From Bacteroidota bacterium (GTDB taxonomy: Bacteria > Bacteroidota > Bacteroidia > NS11-12g > UBA9320), in NCBI GenBank assembly GCA_947468275.1, contig CANIKO010000004.1, positions 1 through 64,000 on the forward strand: DNA of 64,000 nucleotides, read 5' to 3'. The notes beneath the pieces were generated by a model. It searched no databases. It was not told the origin of the DNA and saw only the letters and a list, made by a program, of their open reading frames with translations. Both the position numbers and the translations under genes were made by a program. The first letter of the stretch is position 1, and each line of letters opens with the position of its first letter. Positions 10,190 to 19,300 of the stretch are shown in pieces.

Positions 10190-11569
10190 CTATCTATTAA
10201 TTATTAATTTTTGGGTTCCGCTAGTTGCCCCATTATTGTTCGCTTCCAGCATATAGAAACCTGTTTTAAGGCTAGATACATCTATAATTCCATCTTTATT
10301 TTCAAGTTTGCAATTCATTATAAGTTTTCCTTCTAATGTGAAAATTTTGTAAGAATTAACTGCGATATTACTGCTTTCAATTTTTATATAACCATTGGCA
10401 GGATTTGGATAAATACTAAAAGCCGAATTGTTTATTTCTCTAAAAGTTGCCGGACTTCCTGTGCCAACAAAATCTTCCTCTGAGTCATCGGTAATACAAT
10501 CAGTAATCATGGTGGATTGATAATTAGAATAATCTACCAATCCGGCCACAGATATATCATCATTAATATCCCAAATTCCTTTTGTAATTTGACTTGAAGT
10601 GGTTGTACCCCAATAGTTTTTAGTGAAAATCAATGTATCTGCATAACCCGGAGTTGAACCGCCGGTTACATAAACACTGTTTTTATTGTATTGAAGAAAA
10701 TTATTGTTTTTACAAATAAACTTTCCATCAAATTTCCCCATGACATAATAATTCATGTGATAATCAGCACTATCAAAAGTATTGCCGACAATTATTATTT
10801 CTGCTTTTGAATTGTAGGCTGTAAATTCAAGAATTGACGATTTGAATTTACGAAAAGTATTGCATTTTAATGTGGCTCGTTTTAACCCAGTACTTAATTT
10901 TAGCCCTGAAAAATATGGCCAATTATAGAAATAAGAATGAGTTATTGTATTCCAAGTAGTTAAATATAAAGTCATAGATTTTACTATGCATTCATCCATT
11001 TCTAAATTGTAATTATTTCCAGAAATGTCAGCAACGTATCCATTCATTTTACTGCCGTCAAAAAAACTTTTTTCAATTCTCACAGTATTTGTGTCAATTG
11101 CACTTACGGTGCTGTATATGCACCACATACAGTTTGAAAATTTACAATTATTAATTAAAAGAGAAGGTGGATTTTGGATGGTCATTGCACCACCACTGCC
11201 ATTTGCATCAAAAAAGCAATAGCTAAACACTGAACCTTTGTTTGTTTTAAAATCATATTCTACGGCCCCTTTAATAAATTCAAAACTTATAGTATCTAAT
11301 TTGATAATTGAATCTTTTGTACCTCGGGCTTCCAAGCTGCCTTCTACTATTATCCGGTAGCTTCCTGTTCCTCTGATTTTTGTTCCAGGCATCACTTTTA
11401 CAGTGCTTCCAGCTTTAATAAGGATGTTTTGATTTACAATATAAGGGCTACCCGCAGCGTTCCAGGTTTGATTGCTACTAATAACCTGAGGTACGGTTGT
11501 TTGTGCATTTAACTTAATTGTAAGTGATATTAAAAATAAACCTAAAATGAGGGTATACGATGTTTTCAT
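10190..11569 (-). CDS. Secreted right-handed beta-helix protein with type A T9SS sorting domain
   Basis: A 459-residue secreted protein. The signal peptide is MKTSYTLILGLFLISLTIKL with NAQ at the cleavage site. Residues ~45-350 contain the short Asn/Phe-rich repeats (NNCKFSNC, CNTFRKFKSS, IIVGNTFDSA, CKNNNFLQYN, FTKNYWGT) of pectate-lyase-like parallel beta-helices; NYWGT is common in this group. The N-terminal part (ILIKAGSTVKVMPGTKIRG) is typical of secreted beta-helix proteins in this phylum. The last ~75 residues (FSIYPNPANGYIKIES... LKTGFYMLE) are a type A T9SS CTD. The substrate is unknown; binding or cleavage of polysaccharide is only a guess. It is a single gene with its own terminator. 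Confidence 0.88.
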   Translation of the reverse strand: MKTSYTLILGLFLISLTIKLNAQTTVPQVISSNQTWNAAGSPYIVNQNILIKAGSTVKVMPGTKIRGTGSYRIIVEGSLEARGTKDSIIKLDTISFEFIKGAVEYDFKTNKGSVFSYCFFDANGSGGAMTIQNPPSLLINNCKFSNCMWCIYSTVSAIDTNTVRIEKSFFDGSKMNGYVADISGNNYNLEMDECIVKSMTLYLTTWNTITHSYFYNWPYFSGLKLSTGLKRATLKCNTFRKFKSSILEFTAYNSKAEIIIVGNTFDSADYHMNYYVMGKFDGKFICKNNNFLQYNKNSVYVTGGSTPGYADTLIFTKNYWGTTTSSQITKGIWDINDDISVAGLVDYSNYQSTMITDCITDDSEEDFVGTGSPATFREINNSAFSIYPNPANGYIKIESSNIAVNSYKIFTLEGKLIMNCKLENKDGIIDVSSLKTGFYMLEANNNGATSGTQKLIINR

Positions 11570-11700
11570 CCAGTTGATTTATATAGATTTTAAATGACTT
11601 TTATTTTAAATTTATTTTACTACTATTATTTATTATAAACGTAAAATTTTAAAAAAATGATAATCTATAGTAAGATTCAAATCTAAAGTTTTTAATCTAT

Positions 11701-12996
11701 TTATTTTCCACATTTACCAATAGCCGATTCATACATCATTTTAGGTGTATAATTTCGTTCTTTTAGCCGGCGGTGTTTACCTATCCAAAAGCCTTTAGGA
11801 AGATTTTCAACATAAAACTTTTTGTTAATCTCGCGGTTGCTCATTCCTATAATCCAAGGAATATTATAATATTGTTGGAAAAACCGCATCGAGCGGGGTT
11901 CGTCGCCATAATTCATTCCAATTACTTGAATTTTATTGCCAAATTCGTTGTGCAGTTTTCTTAAATAAAAAGTATCTTCTTCCAAACACGACAAGTCATC
12001 ATTGAAAAAGTAAAGGTAAATATGTTTTCTTCTAAATTGCTTTAATGAGTATTTAACACTCATCTCATTTACAAAACTAATTTTAGGAACCTTGCGGCAA
12101 ATTTTTAGCTTTTTATAAGTTTTTTTATTTGCTGCTTCCTGTATGTCAATCCATTTGCCCAATGGGTCAACGGCTGTAATGTAAAACTTCTTTTCATTCC
12201 ATTCAAATGAGGTTTTGTTTTTACCCTTATTAAATTCAATCAAGTCTTCAGAAATAATGACTTGTTTGTAAGGCCCAACGTAAATCATATCCGTCCCATA
12301 GTCATTATACAATGCGTTTACATTCATATCTTTTATTCCTATCGTGAATGAATCGTTGAGTGAACGATAATTAGCCGAACATAAATTATAACGTTGCTCG
12401 CGGAAGCAATTATTTATTTTAGTAAAAACCTTTTTGCCACTGTGTTTTTGATAATGTTCATTCAGCAAATCTTTGTAGGCCAGATTTTTCCCGAATACAA
12501 TCCTACTGAATTTTATTTCATAATCCGAACCGATAATTTTAGAATTTTGAAGGTTTACAATAATGGAGTCTTTTTCAAAAGGCATTAAATAGGGGAGACC
12601 GTCATCCGAAAAATCAAGGTTGTTATTTTTATCAATAAAAAAATGAACCGGGAGGCGGCTCATTCTGTTATAATTTCCAATCATTGCTATTAAATATCCT
12701 GAATTTTCAGCATTATCAGCCCCCGAAAAATAGATGAAAGAATAGGCCGTATCAAAGCAGCCACGCATGTCTGGCAGTTTTTTAAGACCTATCCATTTTG
12801 TGTTTTTAGAGATTTCAGCCCCAAAATTACTATAGGGTTCAATACTCATTTCTGTGTATTTATAAACCGGAATAATGGCCTGAGTTTTCTTTAGTTTATC
12901 ATCTTCAACTTTCGAATTTAGATTTACTCTAAATGGTTGTTGAGCCAAAATTAAGCTACTATAAAAAAAACTTATGGCAACAAATAGTTTTCTCAT
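11701..12996 (-). CDS. Exported protein with C-terminal thioredoxin-like fold lacking a CxxC pair
   Basis: A 431-residue protein with signal peptide MRKLFVAISFFYSSLILAQQ. Residues ~20-290 are a domain I do not recognise; it contains an EF-hand-like loop DKNNNLDFSDDG. Residues ~310-425 resemble a TlpA/redoxin fold: HIYLYFFNDDLSCLEEDTFY (strand, the usual active-site loop, then helix), IQVIGMNYGD, YYNIPWIIGMSNREINKKF, LPKGFWIG. The loop where TlpA proteins carry CxxC holds only one Cys (SCLEED), so classical disulfide exchange is unlikely. It starts 16 bases after the stop of the zinc peptidase gene and probably shares its transcript. Function unknown; periplasmic or outer-membrane lipid-side location is inferred from the signal peptide. 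Confidence 0.75.
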   Translation of the reverse strand: MRKLFVAISFFYSSLILAQQPFRVNLNSKVEDDKLKKTQAIIPVYKYTEMSIEPYSNFGAEISKNTKWIGLKKLPDMRGCFDTAYSFIYFSGADNAENSGYLIAMIGNYNRMSRLPVHFFIDKNNNLDFSDDGLPYLMPFEKDSIIVNLQNSKIIGSDYEIKFSRIVFGKNLAYKDLLNEHYQKHSGKKVFTKINNCFREQRYNLCSANYRSLNDSFTIGIKDMNVNALYNDYGTDMIYVGPYKQVIISEDLIEFNKGKNKTSFEWNEKKFYITAVDPLGKWIDIQEAANKKTYKKLKICRKVPKISFVNEMSVKYSLKQFRRKHIYLYFFNDDLSCLEEDTFYLRKLHNEFGNKIQVIGMNYGDEPRSMRFFQQYYNIPWIIGMSNREINKKFYVENLPKGFWIGKHRRLKERNYTPKMMYESAIGKCGK

Positions 12997-13012
12997 TAAA
13001 TGGTAAATAGAA

Positions 13013-13705
13013 TTATCTATCGCTTCGCGAGCCCGATAAAATCGAAATGTAATAAAGTAAAGTGGCCAGTGAACCTAAAGCAGCCACAACATAAGTTAAT
13101 GCTGCCCATTTCAATGCATCTTTGCTCATATCATATTCGTCAGGAGTTACCATATTTTTATCTTGTATCCATGCCAAAGCTCTGCGGCTAGCATCAAACT
13201 CAACAGGAAGAGTTATAAAACTAAATAAAGTGGTAACTGAAAATAAAGTAATACCAACTATAAGCATTGTTGGATTGTGGGTGGAGCCCATTACCATAAT
13301 GCCAATAAGAATTATCCATTGCATAAAGTTAGAAGCCACATTAACCACTGGCACCAATCGGCTTCTTAAATTTAGCCAAACATAAGCATCGGCGTGTTGC
13401 ACCGCATGACCACATTCGTGTGATGCCACGGCAGCAGCTGCAGCATTTCTTCCGTCATATACATCACGGCTAAGGTTCACTGTTTTGGTTAACGGATTGT
13501 AATGGTCGGTTAACTGGCCTTCTACCGAAACAACCTGAACATCAAAAATTCCATTATCCTTTAACATCTTTTTTGCTATTTCGGCACCTGACAAACCCGA
13601 ATGAAGAGGGGTTTGAGAATATTTCTTAAATTTACTTTTAAGTCTTGAACTAACCGCCAAACTGATAATAAAAAATAAGATACCTATTGCATATACTCCG
13701 AACAT
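13013..13705 (-). CDS. Membrane zinc metallopeptidase (YugP/PF04298-like)
   Basis: A 230-residue integral membrane metallopeptidase. The zinc-binding HExxH variant is HECGH at residues 96-100, preceded by the family's NLSRDVYDGRNAAAAAVASH and followed by AVQHADAY. Hydrophobic segments lie at the N-terminus (VYAIGILFFIISLAV), around 120-165 (two spans) and near the C-terminus. FDASRRALAWI is another conserved stretch of this family and probably contributes the third zinc ligand region. Length is normal. Substrates of YugP-type peptidases are not known. It precedes the thioredoxin-fold gene by 16 bases in the same direction. Confidence 0.9.
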   Translation of the reverse strand: MFGVYAIGILFFIISLAVSSRLKSKFKKYSQTPLHSGLSGAEIAKKMLKDNGIFDVQVVSVEGQLTDHYNPLTKTVNLSRDVYDGRNAAAAAVASHECGHAVQHADAYVWLNLRSRLVPVVNVASNFMQWIILIGIMVMGSTHNPTMLIVGITLFSVTTLFSFITLPVEFDASRRALAWIQDKNMVTPDEYDMSKDALKWAALTYVVAALGSLATLLYYISILSGSRSDR

Positions 13706-13838
13706 ATTATTTATTTTTTTTCCTTACAAAAATGCAACTTTTGTTCCACAGTTGATTTGAAAATTTGAAAATTTGGAAATTGAAGTTTAAGTAAGTATTC
13801 AAAGATTCAAGATATAGAAGAACCTAATAACCAATAAC

Positions 13839-14297
13839 TCAATAACTGTTTAACTCTAAAAAACCGTTCCACCATTCTTTGTCAAACCCCGCATTGTATT
13901 TTTCATAAAATTTTATGGCTGTTTCATTCCAATCTAATACCTGCCAATTTATCCGTTTGCAGTTGTCATGTTTGGCTGTTTTTACTATGGTTTCAAATAA
14001 CTCTTTACCAATTCCGAAATTTCTATAATCTTCTTTCACAAAAAAATCTTCAAGATAAAGGCACTTTCCTTTCCAAGTGGAGTAGCGATAGTAATATAAA
14101 GCAAATCCTAAAATTTTGGAATCACTTTCGGCCACAATACATTTAAATAAAGGGTATTTACCAAACCCGTCAATTTTCATTTGTTCAGCCGTATTTATAA
14201 CTTCTTCCGGGGCTTTTTCAAATAATGCCAGTTCATTTACAAGGTCCATTACATAAACCATATCGTTTTCTAGGGCAGGTCTGATATTTATTTTCAA
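13839..14297 (-). CDS. GNAT family N-acetyltransferase (diamine/spermidine acetyltransferase-like)
   Basis: A 152-residue cytoplasmic acyltransferase that should transfer acetyl from acetyl-CoA to an amine. The whole chain is a single GNAT domain: N-terminal IRPALENDMVYVMDLVNELA, then GFALYYYRYSTWKGKCLYLE, the CoA-binding motif A region VKEDYRNFGIGKELF, and the C-terminal WQVLDWNETAIKFYEKYNAG. The order and the YYRYSTWKGK / LEDFFV motifs resemble spermidine/spermine N1-acetyltransferase (SAT1)-type enzymes, so a polyamine or similar diamine is the most likely substrate, but this is by resemblance only. It stands alone, about 130 bases upstream of the zinc peptidase gene. Confidence 0.88.
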   Translation of the reverse strand: MKINIRPALENDMVYVMDLVNELALFEKAPEEVINTAEQMKIDGFGKYPLFKCIVAESDSKILGFALYYYRYSTWKGKCLYLEDFFVKEDYRNFGIGKELFETIVKTAKHDNCKRINWQVLDWNETAIKFYEKYNAGFDKEWWNGFLELNSY

Positions 14298-14656
14298 AAC
14301 TTAATATTTGGCAGCAAATGTAATCAGCGGCTCTATATAATTTTAATCACTTTTTAAAAAATTAGATAATCACCACAGAAAGTAGAATAAGTATTTTAGC
14401 CTTCAATATGAACGATTTAAAAAGCTCCAAAAATAGTATTAAAGAGTTTGTGAGGCCTTAGAATCCATGTTAACTTAATGTTAAGCTTTTTATTGTCCAC
14501 AATTCAATTCTATGGTATGGTTACTTGTTGTCAAATAGTTAGGATTATGTTGACAAACTAATGAACATGTAGTACACATTTACTTTACCTTAGTGGATAA
14601 CAAAATGCATTAAAAAGCACGGGTTAAATTACACTAAAATTGTATCGAAATAAAAT
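14298..14656. other. Divergent intergenic region upstream of dnaB
   Basis: A 359-base stretch separating the divergent GNAT and dnaB genes. It should contain both promoters, but I see no clear TTTG/TAnnTTTG pair, no small gene and no strong hairpin. TTAACTTAATGTTAAGC near 14470 is a short imperfect palindrome. Confidence 0.5.
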
Positions 14657-16153
14657 ATGGCACTCGACCCAAACACGCGGAATAAACGCCAACAAAAAAA
14701 CTTAGAAGAAATAGTTTACAATGGTAAACTACCACCACAGGCATTAGACTTGGAAGAAGCTGTCTTGGGGGCCATGATGTTGGAAAAAAATGCGCCTGAA
14801 AAAGTCATAGATATTCTAAAGGATGAATCTTTTTATTCGGAATCAAATAAACTAATTTATAAGGCAATTGCCGAATTATTTGTTAAGGCAAAACCGATTG
14901 ATATTTTAACAGTAACAGAAGAACTTAGAAAGAAAGGAGATTTGGAATTAGCAGGCGGCGCTTTTTATGTTACTCAATTAACCAATAGGGTGGCCTCCGC
15001 AGCCAATATTGAATACCATTCACATATTTTAATTCAAAAATATATTCAGAGGCAGATGATAAATATCGCCGGTGAAATTGGTAAAAAAGCGTTTGAAGAT
15101 ACCACGGATGCATTTGAATTATTAGACGATTCGGAACGTAAATTATTTGCTATTAAAAATGACACGATGAAAAAAGGTCACCAATCTTTAGGTGATATTT
15201 TACATAAGGCCATTAAGCATATTGAAACCTTAAAATCGAACGAAAATCAATTTTCGGGTGTTCCTTCCGGTTTGTCAGATCTGGATAGACTTACAGGAGG
15301 TTGGCAAAAATCAGATCTTGTTATAGTTGCTGGTCGTCCGGGTATGGGTAAAACAGCTTTTGTAGTTAGTATAGCTCGAAATGCAGCCATTGATTTTGGA
15401 AAGGCTGTAGCCTTGTTTTCTTTGGAGATGTCATCCATTCAATTAGTAACTCGTCTTATCTCGTCCGAATCTGAAATTGCCTCCGAAAAAATACGAAAAG
15501 GGGATTTAAAAGATTTTGAATGGGAACAATTACGCGTAAAAACGGAACGTTTAGCAGAAGCTCCAATTTTTATTGATGATACACCTTCACTTTCTATATT
15601 TGATTTTAAAGCTAAAGCGCGGCGTTTAAAGTCTCAACATAATATTGAACTTATAATTGTAGATTACCTTCAATTGATGCGGGGAGATGATAAAAGCATA
15701 GGAAATCGTGAACAGGAAATAAGTTATATCTCACGAAGTTTAAAAGCCTTGGCTAAAGAATTGGACATTCCTGTGATTGCATTGGCACAGTTGAGTCGTA
15801 ATGCTGAACGCCGTGAAGGAAACCGTCCTCAATTATCGGATTTAAGAGAGTCGGGTTCTATTGAGCAGGATGCCGATATGGTAGGATTTATTTACCGTAG
15901 TGAATATTATGGGGTAACTGAGGATGATCAGGGAAATTCCACTCAGGGTTTAGGTGAATTTATTATTCAAAAGCATAGAAACGGTCCTACAGAAACTATT
16001 AAAATGCGTTATCAAGGCGAGTTTACAAAATTCTCAAACCTTAATGATTCCTTGATAAACGATAATTTTAGTTTTACAGATAGGGGCGGTGATTCTGGAA
16101 GTATTGTTCTCGGTTCTAAAATGAATGATATGGATAGTCCTGCGCCATTTTAA
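14657..16153 (+). CDS. dnaB: Replicative DNA helicase DnaB
   Basis: A 498-residue hexameric 5'-3' helicase that unwinds the replication fork and recruits primase. The N-terminal helical domain (residues ~25-175) begins PPQALDLEEAVLGAMMLE, the normal DnaB opening. The RecA-like domain carries GVPSGLSDLDRLTGGWQ, Walker A GRPGMGKT at 226-233, FSLEMS, Walker B IIVDYLQLM at ~337-345, and the arginine-finger region AQLSRNAERR with DLRESGSIEQDADM. No intein interrupts it. The C-terminal ~35 residues are a low-complexity acidic tail. It stands alone on the plus strand; the next gene is convergent. Confidence 0.97.
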   Translation: MALDPNTRNKRQQKNLEEIVYNGKLPPQALDLEEAVLGAMMLEKNAPEKVIDILKDESFYSESNKLIYKAIAELFVKAKPIDILTVTEELRKKGDLELAGGAFYVTQLTNRVASAANIEYHSHILIQKYIQRQMINIAGEIGKKAFEDTTDAFELLDDSERKLFAIKNDTMKKGHQSLGDILHKAIKHIETLKSNENQFSGVPSGLSDLDRLTGGWQKSDLVIVAGRPGMGKTAFVVSIARNAAIDFGKAVALFSLEMSSIQLVTRLISSESEIASEKIRKGDLKDFEWEQLRVKTERLAEAPIFIDDTPSLSIFDFKAKARRLKSQHNIELIIVDYLQLMRGDDKSIGNREQEISYISRSLKALAKELDIPVIALAQLSRNAERREGNRPQLSDLRESGSIEQDADMVGFIYRSEYYGVTEDDQGNSTQGLGEFIIQKHRNGPTETIKMRYQGEFTKFSNLNDSLINDNFSFTDRGGDSGSIVLGSKMNDMDSPAPF

Positions 16154-16173
16154 TGGATTCTTTATTTAGTGTT

Positions 16174-16197
16174 GTCATTCCGAGGAACGAGGAATCT
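16174..16197. repeat. Intergenic repeat starting GTCATTCC
   Basis: GTCATTCCGAGGAACGAGGA followed by ATCT contains an imperfect hairpin (ATTCC / GGAAT). I know very similar GTCATTCCGA...GGAATCT strings as dispersed intergenic repeats of many Bacteroidota. Here it separates dnaB from the orphan CTD tail. A related string (GTCATTCCTC, minus strand) begins near 26562. Confidence 0.5.
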
Positions 16198-16340
16198 TAT
16201 TTAGTAACAACCACCTTCTGATTCCAAACCACCCTGCCATTTTTCACCTTTACCCAATAAATTCCATCAGCCACATCCAAATCTAAACTATTCACTTTTT
16301 CAACCTTTTCAACTCTTCCAACTCGTTCACCCAAAAGGTT
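16197..16340 (-). pseudogene. Orphan type A T9SS CTD tail behind the PKD gene
   Basis: The minus strand encodes 47 residues and a stop: NLLGERVGRVEKVEKVNSLD then LDVADGIYWVKVKNGRVVWN and QKVVVTK. This is the second half of a type A sorting domain. It aligns with the end of the neighbouring PKD protein (NLLGKLIKTVEIN... SANGIYWVRVKNGESVWNQK). It sits in the same frame as that gene, one codon after its TAA, and has no start codon or upstream half. It is best read as a remnant of a CTD duplication or replacement. Stop readthrough would append it, but nothing shows that this happens. Confidence 0.7.
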
Positions 16341-16343
16341 TTT

Positions 16344-19300
16344 TTATCGGTTGGTGTCCGCACCAACCGAAACAACCACCTTTTGATTCCAAACACTTTC
16401 CCCATTTTTCACCCTCACCCAATAAATTCCATTGGCTGAGTTTAAATCAATTTCATAAACAGATTTTGAAGAATTTATTTCTACCGTTTTTATAAGCTTT
16501 CCCAAAAGGTTAAAAATTTCAATCGAAATATCCTTCGCCGGATTTTCAATTTCGATGGTAAAGTTTCCTGCGTTGGGGTTGGGATAAATTTTAAAGCTTT
16601 TATTCGTATTAAGATTATTAGTTCCAACATGATTAACTATCAAAAGTTGGCTGGTATCCAAACATTCGCAACCATCCACAGTTTTCATAAATGCCCGTAT
16701 ACGGTATTTTCCATCCGATTGAAACTTGTGCATTGGTGATACTAAATTACTGCTTCCGCCTCCTTCAAAACTCCATTGATAAAAGGGATAAGTTAATATA
16801 TTGGGGGTAAAGATATATTCATATCCGCCCGTTCCGGCCGATTTATAAGTAAAGCCGCAGGAGGGAGCTTCTTTAATATTTATGGGTATAGTAATGGCAT
16901 CTTCACATCCACCCAAATTTTTGGCTACCAAGGTAACATTGTAAGTGGAAGCAATGGATGTAGTGTATTTTTTTACAGGAGAAAAAAGACTACTGCTGTC
17001 ACCGTCGCCAAATTTCCATTTATAATTTATGGTTCCGCCACCGGTTGTTCTGTTAGTAAAAATAACATTGCTGCCGGTGCAAGCATCCAAAGCTTCAAAT
17101 TTTGCAACAGGCTGTTGTAATACGGTCAATTCTTTTTCGAAAGAAGTGCTGCAACCGTTATTAGCCATTGCTATTAAAGTTACTCTGCGTTTTCCTAAAT
17201 CTGTATAATTATGTTGAGGATTTTTTAGGTTTGAGGTATTCCCATCTCCAAAATCCCAGCTATAGTTGGTAATAATAATTAAAGGTTCGTTGGAGGTATT
17301 GTTAAAAAATACAGGTTTAACATTACAAACCGCACCATTGGTAAACGAGGCTTCGGGTGAGGCAAGAATCATTAATATTTTAGTCATTGAATCTTTACAA
17401 CCAAATTGACTTGTTGCCACGTATTTAATAGTTTTTAACCCGGGTTTTTCATAAGCATGGGTTGGGTTTTCTTCATTATTTCCATCTCCATCCCCAAATA
17501 ACCATTGACTTCCAAAATGGTCGTCAAGACCAATAGTGGTGTTATTTTGAAAGCTAATATCGGCTTTAGCACAGTTTCCTGAGATTATAAAATTAGCCAA
17601 CGGTTTTACAAATTGATGGGCTTTTTTACTCAATTGGTTGGTGCATCCGTTGGCGGTGGCAGTTAGGGTTACAATATAACTTCCGGGTGCTGCATACAAA
17701 TATTTTAGACTTGTTTGGTTACTTAATTTACCATCGCCCAAATCCCATTTATAGCTTATTGTGCCTGTACTAATGGAGGTAGTATTAATAAAACTCAAGC
17801 TATCACCAACACATGCATTAATAACTTTAAACTTAATATCCGGTATTTCATAAACGTTTACTTTGATAACAGTGTCTTTTATAATTCCAAAATTACTGGC
17901 GGCTGTAAGTTTAACAGTATAAGTTCCAAAAGTTGAATAATTATAGATTGGGTCGATAAAAAAACTGGTATCTCCATTTCCAAAGTCCCATTTGTAAGTA
18001 ACATAACCACTTTTAATTTTTGAAAGGTTTTTAAATTCTATTGGGGTTCCAAGGCAGGCATTTACAAAACTAAAATTTACCTTTGGGGTGGGAGCAATGT
18101 ATATATTCCGCTCCAATGTGGTATCGCATTTGGTAGTTTGCAAATCGCGAATAGTTGTATAAATTGTAATCGTGCTATCCTCGAGCGATGCACTTGGAAT
18201 AAATTTTAATTTGCCATTGTTCGTCGAATTTGGTAATTTTAAGGAGGTATCACTTTTGGGAACTGATTTGCCACTTGATTTTACCACTCTTAAATCTGTA
18301 ATTACCCAACTTGTTCCAAATCCAGCATTAGTGTAACCTGTGGGTGGCAACAATTCATAATTCAGTTCCTTGCCCACTGCGACAATGTCGGGATTAGTTT
18401 TGGTTCCGGTTGATGTTAGGTTTGGTGAATTAAACGGGTTGACTTTAATAATTGAAGCACCGGTGGGTTTCTTTTTTACAGTTAAAACCATGGAATCGCG
18501 TGGACCTATGCATAAAGGAGTTTTATAATAAAAACGAATATTTCCGGCTCTATTTGTAAAGGTTGTTCCCCAATTTAATGCTACACCTACTCCTGTAGTT
18601 ATTTGCAAAGTTGCATCGGCAGTAACTGTAGGGGATTGATTTCCGTATTGTAAATAAAACGAAGGGGCATTGGTAGTTTGCAAATAAAAACCGTAATTTT
18701 TACCTGTTGGTATGCTTAATTTGGCTGGCAACATTGTCGGTAATCCCGTGCCTTTAGTTTTTACTGCATATTTTCCTAATAATATCCATGCTGATGAATT
18801 GGTTTCAAAACCCGAATAACCACCATCTCTATAGTATACTTCAATATCTGCACTTGTTCCTGCTGCGGCCCCAACATTAACGGCAATACTATCAATTGAA
18901 CCATTTTGAAGTGCTTTTACATCTAGCATAAATCCGGCCTGCTGATTTCCGCCATTAAAATTAGTTTGAAAATAATTACTGACCAACTGACCTGCTGACC
19001 CTACAAAAAATTTATAGTTTCCGGGTGACAAAAAAGGTGTTTTAAAATATCTTCCAACCCCTAGAATATTATTGCTATTAAATGAGTTATACCAAATAAG
19101 AGTATCCTTAGGGTTTGCCGATTTTCCAACCAAGGTGAGAAACCCGCTGCCGCAAATTGAAGTATCTCTGGCATCTGGAATATTTGGGGAGCCGTAATAT
19201 GTAAAAGTGTATTTTAGTGTGTCATTAGTTGAATAATCATCTTTCACACCATTTGGTTTGGAAGTCCATACTTTTATTAGATAGGAGTTATAGGGTGTAA

